Shown in pieces: positions 8,513 to 17,289 of a DNA stretch of 64,000 bases; the stretch's first letter is position 1, and each line of letters starts with the position of its first letter. The stretch covers positions 29,015 to 93,014 of the forward strand of contig CALMMQ010000046.1 in assembly GCA_937868725.1 (NCBI GenBank), read 5' to 3'. The stretch is from an uncultured Pleomorphomonas sp. Its GTDB lineage: Bacteria; Pseudomonadota; Alphaproteobacteria; Rhizobiales; Pleomorphomonadaceae. The notes under the pieces are model-generated. The model was given only the letters and a program-made list of their open reading frames with translations. It was not told where the DNA came from and did not search any database. Position numbers and translations under genes: made by a program.

Positions 8513-9649
8513 ATGGCCGACGACAAGAAGCCCGGACTGTTCGGACGCTGGTTCGGCAGACACGAGCCGGCAACGCCGGCTGCTGCCCCCCTGCCCGTCG
8601 CCACCGAGGCGGAGCCGATCGAGACGGCCGTCGCGGTCGATGCCGAAGCCAGCGAGCCGCAGGCCGTTAGCGACTCGGAGGTTGCTGAAAGCCATTATAT
8701 TGAACCTGTGGTTGTTGACGCGCCGGTCAAGCTCAGCTGGCTGCAGCGCCTCAAGTCCGGCCTCACCCGCTCGTCGGGCGCCATCGGCGGTTCCATCGCC
8801 GCCATCTTCACCAAGCGCAAGCTCGACGCCGACACGCTGCAGGACCTCGAGGACGTGCTGATCCAGGCCGATCTCGGCGTCGCCGTCGCCTCGGCCATCA
8901 CCGACCGCCTCAAGGCCGAGCGCTACGGCAAGGACATTTCCGACATCGAGGTCCGCACCCTGCTCGCCGACGAGATCGAAGGCGTGCTGAAGCCGGTGGC
9001 GGTGCCCTTCGCGTTGCGCCCCGAGCGGCGGCCGCAGGTCATCCTCGTGGTCGGCGTCAACGGCTCGGGCAAGACGACGACGCTCGGCAAGCTGGCCGCC
9101 AAGTTCCAGGCCGAGGGTCGCTCGGTGATGCTGGCCGCCGGCGACACCTTCCGCGCCGCCGCCATCGACCAGCTCAAGGTGTGGGCCGGCCGTACCGGCA
9201 CGCCGGTCGTCGCCCGCGACGTCGGCGCCGACGCCGCCGGTCTCGCCTACGACGCCCTCAACGAAGCGCGCGCCAGCGGCACCGACGTGCTGATGATCGA
9301 CACCGCCGGTCGGCTGCAGAACAAGACCGAGCTGATGGCCGAACTCGAAAAGGTGGTGCGCGTGCTGAAAAAGCTCGACCCCGACGCCCCGCACGACGTG
9401 CTGCTGGTGCTCGATGCCACCACCGGCCAGAACGCCATCAATCAGGCCGAGATTTTCGGCAAGACCGCCGGCGTCACCGGCCTCGTCATGACCAAGCTTG
9501 ACGGCACGGCGCGCGGCGGCATTCTGGTGGCGCTGGCCCAGAAGTTCGGCCTGCCCGTGCATTTCATCGGCGTCGGCGAAGGCATCGACGACCTAGAACC
9601 GTTCGAAGCGCGCGATTTCGCCCGCGCCATCGTCGGCCTCGACCAGTGA
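8513..9649 (+). CDS. ftsY: SRP receptor GTPase FtsY
   Basis: Membrane-associated receptor for the Ffh-ribosome complex. 378 residues: an acidic A domain (about 1-75), N-domain helices, then the G domain with GVNGSGKTTT at 181-190, GDTFRAAAIDQL, DTAGR and TKLDGTARGG, ending in the GVGEGIDDLEPF segment of the family. A GTG nine codons upstream would overlap mtaB, but the ATG is preceded by an AAGGAA ribosome-binding site and gives the usual N terminus. It partners with ffh about 2.5 kb away on the other strand. Confidence 0.97.
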   Translation: MADDKKPGLFGRWFGRHEPATPAAAPLPVATEAEPIETAVAVDAEASEPQAVSDSEVAESHYIEPVVVDAPVKLSWLQRLKSGLTRSSGAIGGSIAAIFTKRKLDADTLQDLEDVLIQADLGVAVASAITDRLKAERYGKDISDIEVRTLLADEIEGVLKPVAVPFALRPERRPQVILVVGVNGSGKTTTLGKLAAKFQAEGRSVMLAAGDTFRAAAIDQLKVWAGRTGTPVVARDVGADAAGLAYDALNEARASGTDVLMIDTAGRLQNKTELMAELEKVVRVLKKLDPDAPHDVLLVLDATTGQNAINQAEIFGKTAGVTGLVMTKLDGTARGGILVALAQKFGLPVHFIGVGEGIDDLEPFEARDFARAIVGLDQ

Positions 9650-9710
9650 GTGCCCCGTCCCGGCCGGCCCGTGCCGGCTGACCATCCATTTCGTGAGACC
9701 GCGTTCCGCC

Positions 9711-10439
9711 ATGCCTCTTGTCGACTACGCCAATCCCACCCGCTTCCTCGCCCTGCAGCGCCGACTGGCGCCGGTGCTCGCCCTGGTGACGGCGGTGCTG
9801 TTCGTCATCGGCCTGGTGCTGGTGTTCCGCTCGCCGGCCGACTACCAGCAGGGCGAGACGGTGCGCATCATGTATATCCACGTGCCCTCGGCCTGGCTGT
9901 CGATGCTGACCTACGCCATCATGACGGCGTCGGCGCTCGGCACGCTGGTCTGGCGGCATCCGCTCGCCGACGTCGCCGCCCGCGCCGCCGCGCCCATCGG
10001 CGCCGCCTTCACCTTCATGGCGCTAATCACCGGCTCGCTGTGGGGCCGGCCGATGTGGGGCACCTATTGGGAGTGGGACGCCCGCCTGACGTCGGTGTTG
10101 ATCCTGTTCCTGATGTATCTCGGCCTGATGGCGCTGTGGCGGACGCTGGAAGACCCGGCGCGCGGCGCCCGCCTCGCCGCCATCCTCATCCTGGTCGGCT
10201 CGATCAACCTGCCGATCATCAAGTTTTCCGTCGACTGGTGGAACACCCTGCACCAGCCCGCTTCGGTGTTCCGCCTCGGTGGCCCGACCATCGACGCCTC
10301 GATGCTGGTGCCGTTGTTCGTCATGGCCGCCGCCTTCACCACGCTGCTGTTCAGCCTGCACCTCGCCGCCATGCGCAACGAAATCCTGCGCCGCCGCCTG
10401 CGCACGCTTGGCCTCTTGGCCGCCGGAGGCGCCCGATGA
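9711..10439 (+). CDS. ccmC: Heme exporter membrane protein CcmC
   Basis: Inner-membrane heme-handling protein that delivers heme to the chaperone CcmE in cytochrome c maturation system I. 242 residues and about six membrane segments. The WWD signature is clear in GTYWEWDARLTS, with histidine contexts YIHVPSAW and WWNTLHQPASVF. A GTG six codons upstream is an alternative start. It is followed by ccmD (4-base overlap) and ccmG. The ABC partners CcmA and CcmB are not upstream here; ftsY occupies that place. Confidence 0.96.
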   Translation: MPLVDYANPTRFLALQRRLAPVLALVTAVLFVIGLVLVFRSPADYQQGETVRIMYIHVPSAWLSMLTYAIMTASALGTLVWRHPLADVAARAAAPIGAAFTFMALITGSLWGRPMWGTYWEWDARLTSVLILFLMYLGLMALWRTLEDPARGARLAAILILVGSINLPIIKFSVDWWNTLHQPASVFRLGGPTIDASMLVPLFVMAAAFTTLLFSLHLAAMRNEILRRRLRTLGLLAAGGAR

Positions 10440-10615
10440 GCCCGTTCCTCGGTCCCTACACCGGCTTCATCGTCTTGAGCTACGGCCTCGCCGCCCTGGT
10501 GATCGCCGCCCTCATCGTCTGGATCGGCGTCGACCACGCCCGTCTCAAACGCCGCCTCGCCGACCTCGAAGCGCGCGGCCTGCGTCGCCGCTCGGCCACG
10601 CCACCGGAGGCCTGA
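10436..10615 (+). CDS. ccmD: Heme exporter protein CcmD
   Basis: Small membrane protein that helps release holo-CcmE from CcmABC. 59 residues with one membrane helix (about 11-32, FIVLSYGLAALVIAALIVWI) and a positively charged cytoplasmic tail (HARLKRRLADLEAR), the standard CcmD pattern. Its ATG overlaps the ccmC stop by 4 bases and ccmG begins 6 bases after its own stop. Identification rests on size, topology and position, since CcmD sequences are poorly conserved. Confidence 0.9.
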   Translation: MSPFLGPYTGFIVLSYGLAALVIAALIVWIGVDHARLKRRLADLEARGLRRRSATPPEA

Positions 10616-10621
10616 CCGCCG

Positions 10622-11209
10622 ATGCTCATCCGTCGCCGCCTCATCGTCGGCCTGCCGCTCCTGCTGTTCGCCGGCCTTGCCGGCCTGTTCCTGAGCCGGC
10701 TCGGCGCCGGCGATCCGGCGTTGGTGCCATCGGTGCTGATCGGCAAGACCGTGCCGCCCTTCGAGCTGCCGGCCGTCGACGGTCTCAACGGCGCCGACGG
10801 CAATCCGACGCCCGCCCTCGCCGCCGCCGACCTGGCGCACGGCGTCTTCGTCGTCAACGTCTTCGCGTCCTGGTGCGCGCCCTGCCGGCTCGAACACCCG
10901 CGTCTGCTGGAGTTTGCCGCCGACCGGCGCTTCCGGCTCGTCGGCATCAACTACAAGGACACCGACGATCAGGCCCGGCGCTTCCTCGGCGCCCTCGGCA
11001 ATCCCTACGCCGCCGTCGGCGCCGATCGCGGCGGTCGCGTCGGCATCGACTGGGGCGTCTACGGCGTGCCGGAAACCTATGTCGTCGCCGACGGTCGCAT
11101 CGCCTTCAAGCACGTGGGACCGCTCAGCGCCGACAGCATTGCCACCGTGCTGCGGCCCGAAATCGACAAGGCGCTGGCCGCCGCCGGCCCGGCTCAGGCG
11201 GCGCCGTAA
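10622..11209 (+). CDS. ccmG: Periplasmic thioredoxin-like CcmG (DsbE)
   Basis: Membrane-anchored thiol-disulfide oxidoreductase that keeps apocytochrome c or CcmH reduced. 195 residues: an N-terminal anchor helix (about 5-27), then a thioredoxin fold with active site WCAPC at 84-88 and the cis-proline loop GVPETYVV. Its 3' end overlaps the convergent YggS-family gene by 16 bases. ccmE, ccmF and ccmH are absent from the window. Confidence 0.95.
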   Translation: MLIRRRLIVGLPLLLFAGLAGLFLSRLGAGDPALVPSVLIGKTVPPFELPAVDGLNGADGNPTPALAAADLAHGVFVVNVFASWCAPCRLEHPRLLEFAADRRFRLVGINYKDTDDQARRFLGALGNPYAAVGADRGGRVGIDWGVYGVPETYVVADGRIAFKHVGPLSADSIATVLRPEIDKALAAAGPAQAAP

Positions 11210-11862
11210 TCGCGGTGGCCGAAGATGGCGCTGCCCACGCGCACGTGGGTGGCGCCGTGGCGCACCGCCATCTCGTAATCGCCCGACATGCCCATCGACC
11301 GCCAGCCGAGCCCGGCCCGGTCGGCCAGTTCGTCGAGCAGGGCGAAATGCGGCGCCGGATTGTCGCCGACCGGCGGAATGCACATCAGCCCGGCGATTGC
11401 GAGCCCGTGAACGTCGCGGCAGCGCTCGACGAAGGCCAGCGCTTCGCGCGGCGCGATGCCGGCCTTCTGCGCCTCTTCGCCGGTATTGACCTGCACCAGC
11501 AGTTTGGGCCGCCGCCCCTGCGCCGCCATCTCGGCGGCCAGCGTGGCGGCGATCTTGTCGCGATCAACGGTGTGGATGACGTCGAACAGCGCCACCGCTT
11601 CGCGCGCCTTGTTGGACTGCAGCGGGCCGATGAGATGCAGTTCGAGATCGGGGAATTCCTGTCGCAACGCCGGAAACTTGCCCGCCGCCTCCTGCACGCG
11701 GTTCTCGCCGAACACCCGCTGGCCGGCCAGGATCGCCTGCCGCACATCGTCGGCCGGGAAGGTCTTGGACACGGCCACCAGCGTCACGGCCGGTCGGCCG
11801 GCCGCCCTGGCAGCGGCGTCGATGCTGCCGCGCACGGCCGCTAGGTTGTCGGCAATGGTCAT
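11194..11862 (-). CDS. PLP homeostasis protein, YggS/PLPBP family
   Basis: Binds pyridoxal phosphate and buffers free PLP; no enzyme activity is established for the family. 222 residues with the alanine-racemase-like barrel. The PLP lysine is Lys33 in VAVSKTFP. FGENRVQE, LIGPLQSNKAR, LVQVNTGEE, GLMCIPP and SMGMSGDYEMA follow in family order, ending in VRVGSAIFG. Start at the ATG giving MTIADNLAAV. It is divergent from lolA and convergent with ccmG. Confidence 0.95.
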   Translation of the reverse strand: MTIADNLAAVRGSIDAAARAAGRPAVTLVAVSKTFPADDVRQAILAGQRVFGENRVQEAAGKFPALRQEFPDLELHLIGPLQSNKAREAVALFDVIHTVDRDKIAATLAAEMAAQGRRPKLLVQVNTGEEAQKAGIAPREALAFVERCRDVHGLAIAGLMCIPPVGDNPAPHFALLDELADRAGLGWRSMGMSGDYEMAVRHGATHVRVGSAIFGHRDYGAA

Positions 11863-12083
11863 GCTGTTTCTCCGCCATGGCTGGGGCCGGGCGCTGCCGG
11901 CGTCGGCCTTGTCCTCGGTCGTTCAGCCGCCGCTTGTCAAGCCGCATTCACCAGGGCTCGGCGGCCTCGGCGCTTTTTGCCACCGCCAGCCTTGTTTCGC
12001 CATGTTCGCAGCTTTAAATCGGCGACAGTGGGCGGCGCGCGTCGCCGCCATCGCCCGTTCCGACCCCGAAAGGCATCCCCCGC

Positions 12084-12734
12084 ATGCAGGCCAAGCCGAA
12101 CCTCGCCGCCGTCCTGAGAGGACTGGTCGTCGCCACCGCCCTGGCGTTCTCCGGCGCCAGTCTCGGACCGGCGACCGCCGCGCCCAACCTTGCCGGCCTG
12201 TCGGCGGCCCAGCTCACCACCGTGCAGGCCGTCAACAAATATTTCAACTGCATCACCACGCTCGAGGGCAAGTTCCTGCAGACGGCACCCGATGGCACCG
12301 AAACCAACGGCTATTTCGTCATCGACCGGCCCGGCAAGATGCGCTTCCGCTACTACCCGCCGTCCAAGCTCGACATCACCGTCGACGGCAAGACCGTCGC
12401 CGTCGACGACAAGGCCGTGCATGAGCAGACGCTGTACCTGTTGTCGGAAACGCCGCTGCGCTTTCTGCTCGACAAGAACATCGACCTGCTCAAGGAAGCG
12501 GTGGTGCAGTCGGTCAGCGCCGATTCCGACCTGATCATCATCACCATGCAGGACCCCGGCACCTTCGTCACCTCCAAGCTGACGCTGTATTTCGACGCCC
12601 GCTCGGTCGAACTCAAGCAGTGGACGGTGACCGACGAACAGGGTCTGGAGACGACGGTCGCCGTCTACGAGACCAAGGTCGGCAACCCGACCAATCCCGA
12701 ATGGTTCAAGATCGACTACAGCAAGTACAAATAA
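12084..12734 (+). CDS. lolA: Outer-membrane lipoprotein carrier protein LolA-like
   Basis: Periplasmic chaperone that would carry lipoproteins from LolCDE to the outer membrane. 216 residues with a cleavable signal peptide (hydrophobic VVATALAFSGASLG, cleavage probably after PATAA). The LolA/LppC fold is indicated by LEGKFLQTAPDGTETNGYFV, RPGKMRFRYYPP, and the strand repeats LTLYFDARSVELKQWTVTDEQG. Alphaproteobacterial LolA proteins are divergent, so the call rests on the pattern of core strands. It is followed by a 240-base palindrome-rich gap before yciB. Confidence 0.88.
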   Translation: MQAKPNLAAVLRGLVVATALAFSGASLGPATAAPNLAGLSAAQLTTVQAVNKYFNCITTLEGKFLQTAPDGTETNGYFVIDRPGKMRFRYYPPSKLDITVDGKTVAVDDKAVHEQTLYLLSETPLRFLLDKNIDLLKEAVVQSVSADSDLIIITMQDPGTFVTSKLTLYFDARSVELKQWTVTDEQGLETTVAVYETKVGNPTNPEWFKIDYSKYK

Positions 12735-12787
12735 ACTGCCGTCTCCGGCCTTGTCGGCGGCCGCGCGATCGGCAAGACTGCGGGCCG

Positions 12788-12859
12788 AGTGCACTGGCGC
12801 ATTCATTCGGTCCACGCTATGGACAACCCGCGGCGAATGAATGCGTCGAAAGGTGCACT
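12788..12859. repeat. Nested palindromic element downstream of lolA
   Basis: Three inverted repeats are nested: AGTGCAC (12788) with GTGCACT (ends 12859), then a perfect 12-bp arm CGCATTCATTCG (12798-12809) with CGAATGAATGCG (12834-12845), then GTCCA (12810-12814) with TGGAC (12820-12824). There is no T-run, so it is not a plain terminator. It could be a cruciform or a repetitive extragenic palindrome. Confidence 0.75.
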
Positions 12860-12874
12860 AGCAACATATTGATC

Positions 12875-12952
12875 CTAGTGCAGGTTACGACACCGACCCT
12901 TGATCGGTCGCTTGCCATTCACGTGAATCACGTGTCGGTGTCACTGCACTAG
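12875..12952. repeat. CTAG-ended palindromic element upstream of yciB
   Basis: Outer arms CTAGTGCAG (12875-12883) and CTGCACTAG (12944-12952) enclose a second pair, GACACCGAC (12889-12897) and GTCGGTGTC (12934-12942). An inner 12-bp palindrome ATTCACGTGAAT is centred near 12922. The element ends 23 bases before yciB. Its CTAG ends recall the 118-bp repeats elsewhere in the window, but the interior differs. Confidence 0.7.
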
Positions 12953-12974
12953 CAAACGCCTGGATCATTCGGAC

Positions 12975-13601
12975 ATGCACAAAGACACAGGGTCAGGTGA
13001 CCCGACGCCGGCCCCGGCGCGCCCCCAGGAGAACCCGCTGGTCAAGCTGGCCCTGGAGCTGGGACCGCTCCTCGTCTTCTTCTTCGCCAACTCCCGCTAC
13101 GACATCTTCGTCGCCACCGGCGCCTTCATGGTCGCCATGGTGGTGGCTCTCGCCCTCTCCTGGATGCTGACGCAGCGGCTGGCCATCATGCCGCTGGTCA
13201 CCGGCGTCGTGGTGCTGATTTTTGGCTCGCTGACGCTCTATCTGCACGACGACACCTTCATCAAGATGAAGCCGACCATCGTCAACACGCTGTTCGGCGG
13301 CACGCTGCTCGGCGGCCTCCTGTTCGGCAAGTCGCTGCTCGGCTACGTCTTCGACGGCGCCTTCAAGCTCGACGCCGTCGGCTGGCAGAAGCTGACGCTG
13401 CGCTGGGGCCTGTTCTTCCTTGTCCTAGCCATCGCCAACGAAGCGGTCTGGCGCACCCAGTCGACCGCCTTCTGGGTGGCCTTCAAGGTCTGGGGCATCA
13501 TGCCGCTGACGCTGCTGTTCTCGGCGGCGCAGCTGCCGCTCCTCACCCGCCATGCCCTCGATCCCGACGCGCCCGCCGATCCCTCGGCGCCCGACGCCTG
13601 A
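12975..13601 (+). CDS. yciB: Inner-membrane septation protein A homologue YciB
   Basis: Polytopic inner-membrane protein linked to cell-envelope integrity and septation (IspZ/YciB family). 208 residues with about five membrane segments. Family motifs: [21 protein letters not shown] near the N terminus, [19 protein letters not shown], and [22 protein letters not shown]. It starts at the ATG 23 bases after the CTAG-ended palindrome. In relatives yciB follows ftsY; here it is separated from ftsY by ccmCDG, yggS and lolA. Confidence 0.93.
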   Translation: MHKDTGSGDPTPAPARPQENPLVKLALELGPLLVFFFANSRYDIFVATGAFMVAMVVALALSWMLTQRLAIMPLVTGVVVLIFGSLTLYLHDDTFIKMKPTIVNTLFGGTLLGGLLFGKSLLGYVFDGAFKLDAVGWQKLTLRWGLFFLVLAIANEAVWRTQSTAFWVAFKVWGIMPLTLLFSAAQLPLLTRHALDPDAPADPSAPDA

Positions 13602-13632
13602 CTTTCCCTACCGACGAAACCGAAAAGCTCCA

Positions 13633-14781
13633 ATGTCCTACTCTTTTGATACGCTTGTCGAACGACGCGGCACCGCCGCCGTCAAATGGGCCCGCTATGC
13701 CGACGATGTGCTGCCCATGTGGGTGGCCGACATGGATTTCGCCGTCGCCCCCGAAATCGCCGCCGCGCTCGCCGAGCGCGTTGCCCATCCGGTGTTCGGC
13801 TACGGCATCATCACCGACGCGTTGCGCCAGCACATCGTCGACGACATGGCCGAGCGCTACGCCTGGACCATCCGCCCCGACGACATCGTCTTCCTGCCGG
13901 GTGTCGTGCCGGGCTTCAACCTCGCCCTGTCGGCGCTGCTGCAGCCCGGCGATGGTGTCACCGTGCAGACGCCGGCCTACCCGCCGATCCTCGCCGCCCC
14001 CGGACATTGGCACCTCAAGCGCCACGACGTCGAGCTCCTGGCCTACGACGGCCGCTACGTCGTCGACATGGAGGCCATGACCAGCGCCCTCGACCGGTCG
14101 CGGGCGCTGCTGCTGTGCAATCCTCACAACCCGACCGGTCGGGTGTTCGAGCGCGACGAACTGGCCGCCATCGCCGCCGCCGTCGTCGATCGCGATGCCT
14201 ACATCATCTCCGACGAGATCCATTGCGACATCGTCTACGGCGGCCACCGGCACATTCCGGTCGCCACGCTCGGCCCCGAGGTCGCCGCCCGCACCATCAC
14301 GCTGATGGCCGCCAGCAAGACCTACAACGTCGCCGGGCTGCAGGCCGCCTTCGCCATCATCACCGACGCCAAGCTGCGGCACCGCTTCACCGCCGCCCAG
14401 CGCGGCCTCGTCGAGCGGCCGAACGTGCTCGGTCTCGAAGCCACCTACGCCGCCTTCAGCCAGGGCACGGCGTGGAAGGCCGACCTCGTCGCCTACCTCG
14501 AAGCCAACCGCGATCATCTCGCCTCCGAAATGGCGCGGCGCTTCCCCGGCATCCGCATGCTGGCGCCGGAGGGCACCTTCCTCGCCTGGCTCGACTGCTC
14601 GGCGTTGGAGCTCGGCCCGTCGGCCCAGGCCTTCTTCCTCGACAAGGGCCGGGTGGCCTTCAATCCCGGTACCGACTATTTGTCGGACAAGTCCGCCTTT
14701 GTCCGGCTCAACTTTGGCTGTCCGCGCGCCCTGCTCGACGACGGCCTGAACCGTATGGCAGCCGCGCTCAGCCAACGCTGA
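13633..14781 (+). CDS. patB: MalY/PatB-type aminotransferase, probable cystathionine beta-lyase
   Basis: Fold-type I PLP enzyme; MalY/PatB members cleave C-S bonds, typically cystathionine to homocysteine, pyruvate and ammonia. 382 residues. PLP lysine is Lys229 in MAASKTYNVAGL. Substrate-site motifs VLPMWVADMDF, FGYGI, NPHNPTGRVF, SDEIHCDIVY and VRLNFGCPR are those of this subfamily. The frame is open into yciB, but the ATG at 13633 gives the family N terminus. A bidirectional-type terminator separates it from the convergent parB. Substrate is not provable from sequence. Confidence 0.9.
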   Translation: MSYSFDTLVERRGTAAVKWARYADDVLPMWVADMDFAVAPEIAAALAERVAHPVFGYGIITDALRQHIVDDMAERYAWTIRPDDIVFLPGVVPGFNLALSALLQPGDGVTVQTPAYPPILAAPGHWHLKRHDVELLAYDGRYVVDMEAMTSALDRSRALLLCNPHNPTGRVFERDELAAIAAAVVDRDAYIISDEIHCDIVYGGHRHIPVATLGPEVAARTITLMAASKTYNVAGLQAAFAIITDAKLRHRFTAAQRGLVERPNVLGLEATYAAFSQGTAWKADLVAYLEANRDHLASEMARRFPGIRMLAPEGTFLAWLDCSALELGPSAQAFFLDKGRVAFNPGTDYLSDKSAFVRLNFGCPRALLDDGLNRMAAALSQR

Positions 14782-14801
14782 CCGACAACCGGATCGATAA
14801 C

Positions 14802-14838
14802 GAAACGGCCCGCATCCCTTTCGGAAGCGGGCCGTTTT
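14802..14838 (+). terminator. Terminator between patB and parB
   Basis: AAACGGCCCGC pairs with GCGGGCCGTTT and runs into TTTTCATTTC on the plus strand. The minus strand reads GCGGGCCGTTTC at its end, so the hairpin may also serve parB. Confidence 0.85.
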
Positions 14839-14876
14839 CATTTCGAATGCGAATCGGAATCAGCGGCAATGCCGCC

Positions 14877-15758
14877 TCAGCTTTCGAGGCGGCGAATGAC
14901 CTCGTCCAGCTGCTCGAGGCTCTTGTAGCTGAGCCGCACCTCGCCCGAGCCATTGGAGCGATGGGCAATCTCCACCTTCAGCCCCAGCGCGTCGGATAGC
15001 CGCTTTTCAAGGGCGCGCGTGTCGGCGTCCTTGTCGGGCTTCGGCGCCTTGGCCCGGCCGTGCGGCTCGGCGATGGTCGCCTGCGCCAGGCTCTCGGCCG
15101 AACGCACCGTCATGCCCTCCTCGACGATACGGCGGGCCAGCGTCGTCGGATCGGGGGCGGCGATCAGCGCCCGGGCGTGACCGGCAGTGAGCACGCCGTC
15201 GTTGAGGTACTGTTTGACCGGTTCGGGCAGCTTGAGCAGCCGCATGGTGTTGGCCACGTGGCTGCGGCTCTTGCCGATGACCGAAGCGAGATCGTTCTGG
15301 GTGTAGCTGAACTCGCTGACCAGCTGTTCATAACCCATCGCCTCTTCGAGCGGATTGAGGTCCTGGCGCTGGACGTTCTCGATGATGGCGATTTCCAGCG
15401 CCTCGCGATCGCTGACGTCCTGAATGACCACCGGAATCTCGTGCACGCCGGCCTTCTGGGCGGCGCGCCAGCGCCGCTCGCCGGCGATCAGCTCGAAACC
15501 GTTGTCCTGACCGGCGATCGGCCGCACCACCACCGGCTGGATCATGCCGTGCTGCTTGATCGAGCCGGCCAGTTCCTCAAGCTCGTCATCCTTGAAGATG
15601 CGGCGCGGGTTCTTGGGGTTGGCCCGGATCAGGTCGATCGCCACCTTGCGCAGACCGCGCACCCGCTCGACCACCTCGAACTCGCTGCTGGCATCGCCGA
15701 TCAGCGCCGCCAGTCCGCGCCCCAGACGGCGCCGTCCGTTGTCCTCGATCACGCTCAT
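14877..15758 (-). CDS. parB: Chromosome partitioning protein ParB
   Basis: CTP-dependent clamp that loads at parS sites and spreads to form the segregation complex. 293 residues. The N terminus RRRLGRGLAALIGD contacts ParA. The CTP-binding domain shows NPKNPRRIF and GERRWRAA (93-100), then IIENVQRQDLNPLEEA and the parS-recognising helix-turn-helix around ASVIGKSRSHVANTMRLLKL. A C-terminal dimerisation segment ends in LEQLDEVIRRL. It lies 15 bases after parA in the same operon. Perfect and near-perfect parS sites occur at 19409 and 20869. Confidence 0.98.
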   Translation of the reverse strand: MSVIEDNGRRRLGRGLAALIGDASSEFEVVERVRGLRKVAIDLIRANPKNPRRIFKDDELEELAGSIKQHGMIQPVVVRPIAGQDNGFELIAGERRWRAAQKAGVHEIPVVIQDVSDREALEIAIIENVQRQDLNPLEEAMGYEQLVSEFSYTQNDLASVIGKSRSHVANTMRLLKLPEPVKQYLNDGVLTAGHARALIAAPDPTTLARRIVEEGMTVRSAESLAQATIAEPHGRAKAPKPDKDADTRALEKRLSDALGLKVEIAHRSNGSGEVRLSYKSLEQLDEVIRRLES

Positions 15759-15773
15759 GCTGCCGATCCTTCC

Positions 15774-16610
<837 letters not shown>

Positions 16611-16632
16611 GTTGATATCCTGTGTAGAAGGC

Positions 16633-17289
16633 TCAGCGGCGGCGCACCGCCGACAGCACGGCGACGACGCTATCCGCTTCGATCCGACTGGGATGTTTTA
16701 CCAGATCGAAGACCCAGGCATGAGTGGCGTCTTGGCATTCGTTGCCGAAATCTTGACCCTTGTGGAAAACGCCGAGCGCGCCGGTGGCCAGCCACGGCTC
16801 GGCATAGGCGAGCAACTGGGGCAATCCGGCCAGCGCCCGCGCCGACACGGCATCGACGGCGCCGATGTCGGCGTGTCGTTGCGCAACCGATTCGATCCGT
16901 TCGGAAATCACCTTGACCGGCAACCTCAGCTCGCGCGCCACCGCCATCAGGAAAGCAGCCTTGCGACCGTTGGCCTCGACCAGCGTCACCGCGGCGCCCG
17001 GCTCGTCGGCGATCAGTATGGCGGTGACAAGGCCGGGAAAGCCGGCACCCGAGCCGAGGTCGAGCCAGCGCCGGGCCATCGGTGCCGCCAGGTGCGCCTG
17101 CGCGCTGTCGGCGACATGACGCGACCAGATGACCGGCAAGGTCGACGGCGCCACCAGGTTCTTGACCTCCTGCCAGCGCCGCACCAGCGCCACGTAGGCT
17201 TCGAGACGGTCGCGTACGGCCGGCGTCAGCGGCAGCAGCGCTGCCACCGCGTCCGGACCATCGCTCACCCCGCTGTTGCGGACAGCCAT
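16633..17289 (-). CDS. rsmG: 16S rRNA (guanine527-N7)-methyltransferase
   Basis: SAM-dependent methylation of G527 in 16S rRNA; loss gives low-level streptomycin resistance in other bacteria. About 218 residues. Motif I is WLDLGSGAGFPGLVTAIL, followed by TLVEANGRKAAFLM and AVSARALAGLPQLL. A GTG one codon upstream (17292) is possible, but the ATG is preceded by GGAGG at a good distance and overlaps the mnmG stop by one base (TGATG), suggesting coupled translation. Confidence 0.96.
   Translation of the reverse strand: MAVRNSGVSDGPDAVAALLPLTPAVRDRLEAYVALVRRWQEVKNLVAPSTLPVIWSRHVADSAQAHLAAPMARRWLDLGSGAGFPGLVTAILIADEPGAAVTLVEANGRKAAFLMAVARELRLPVKVISERIESVAQRHADIGAVDAVSARALAGLPQLLAYAEPWLATGALGVFHKGQDFGNECQDATHAWVFDLVKHPSRIEADSVVAVLSAVRRR

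Noticed and set aside
6267..8573. 768-codon open frame on the minus strand opposite dapF and mtaB
   Set aside because: It is the complementary-strand shadow of two well-recognised genes, is rich in His, Gln, Arg and Gly from GC-rich codons, and matches no family.
12914..12929. parS-like sequence around the palindrome ATTCACGTGAAT
   Set aside because: Only 12 of 16 positions match and it is the centre of a larger nested palindrome, so ParB binding is doubtful.
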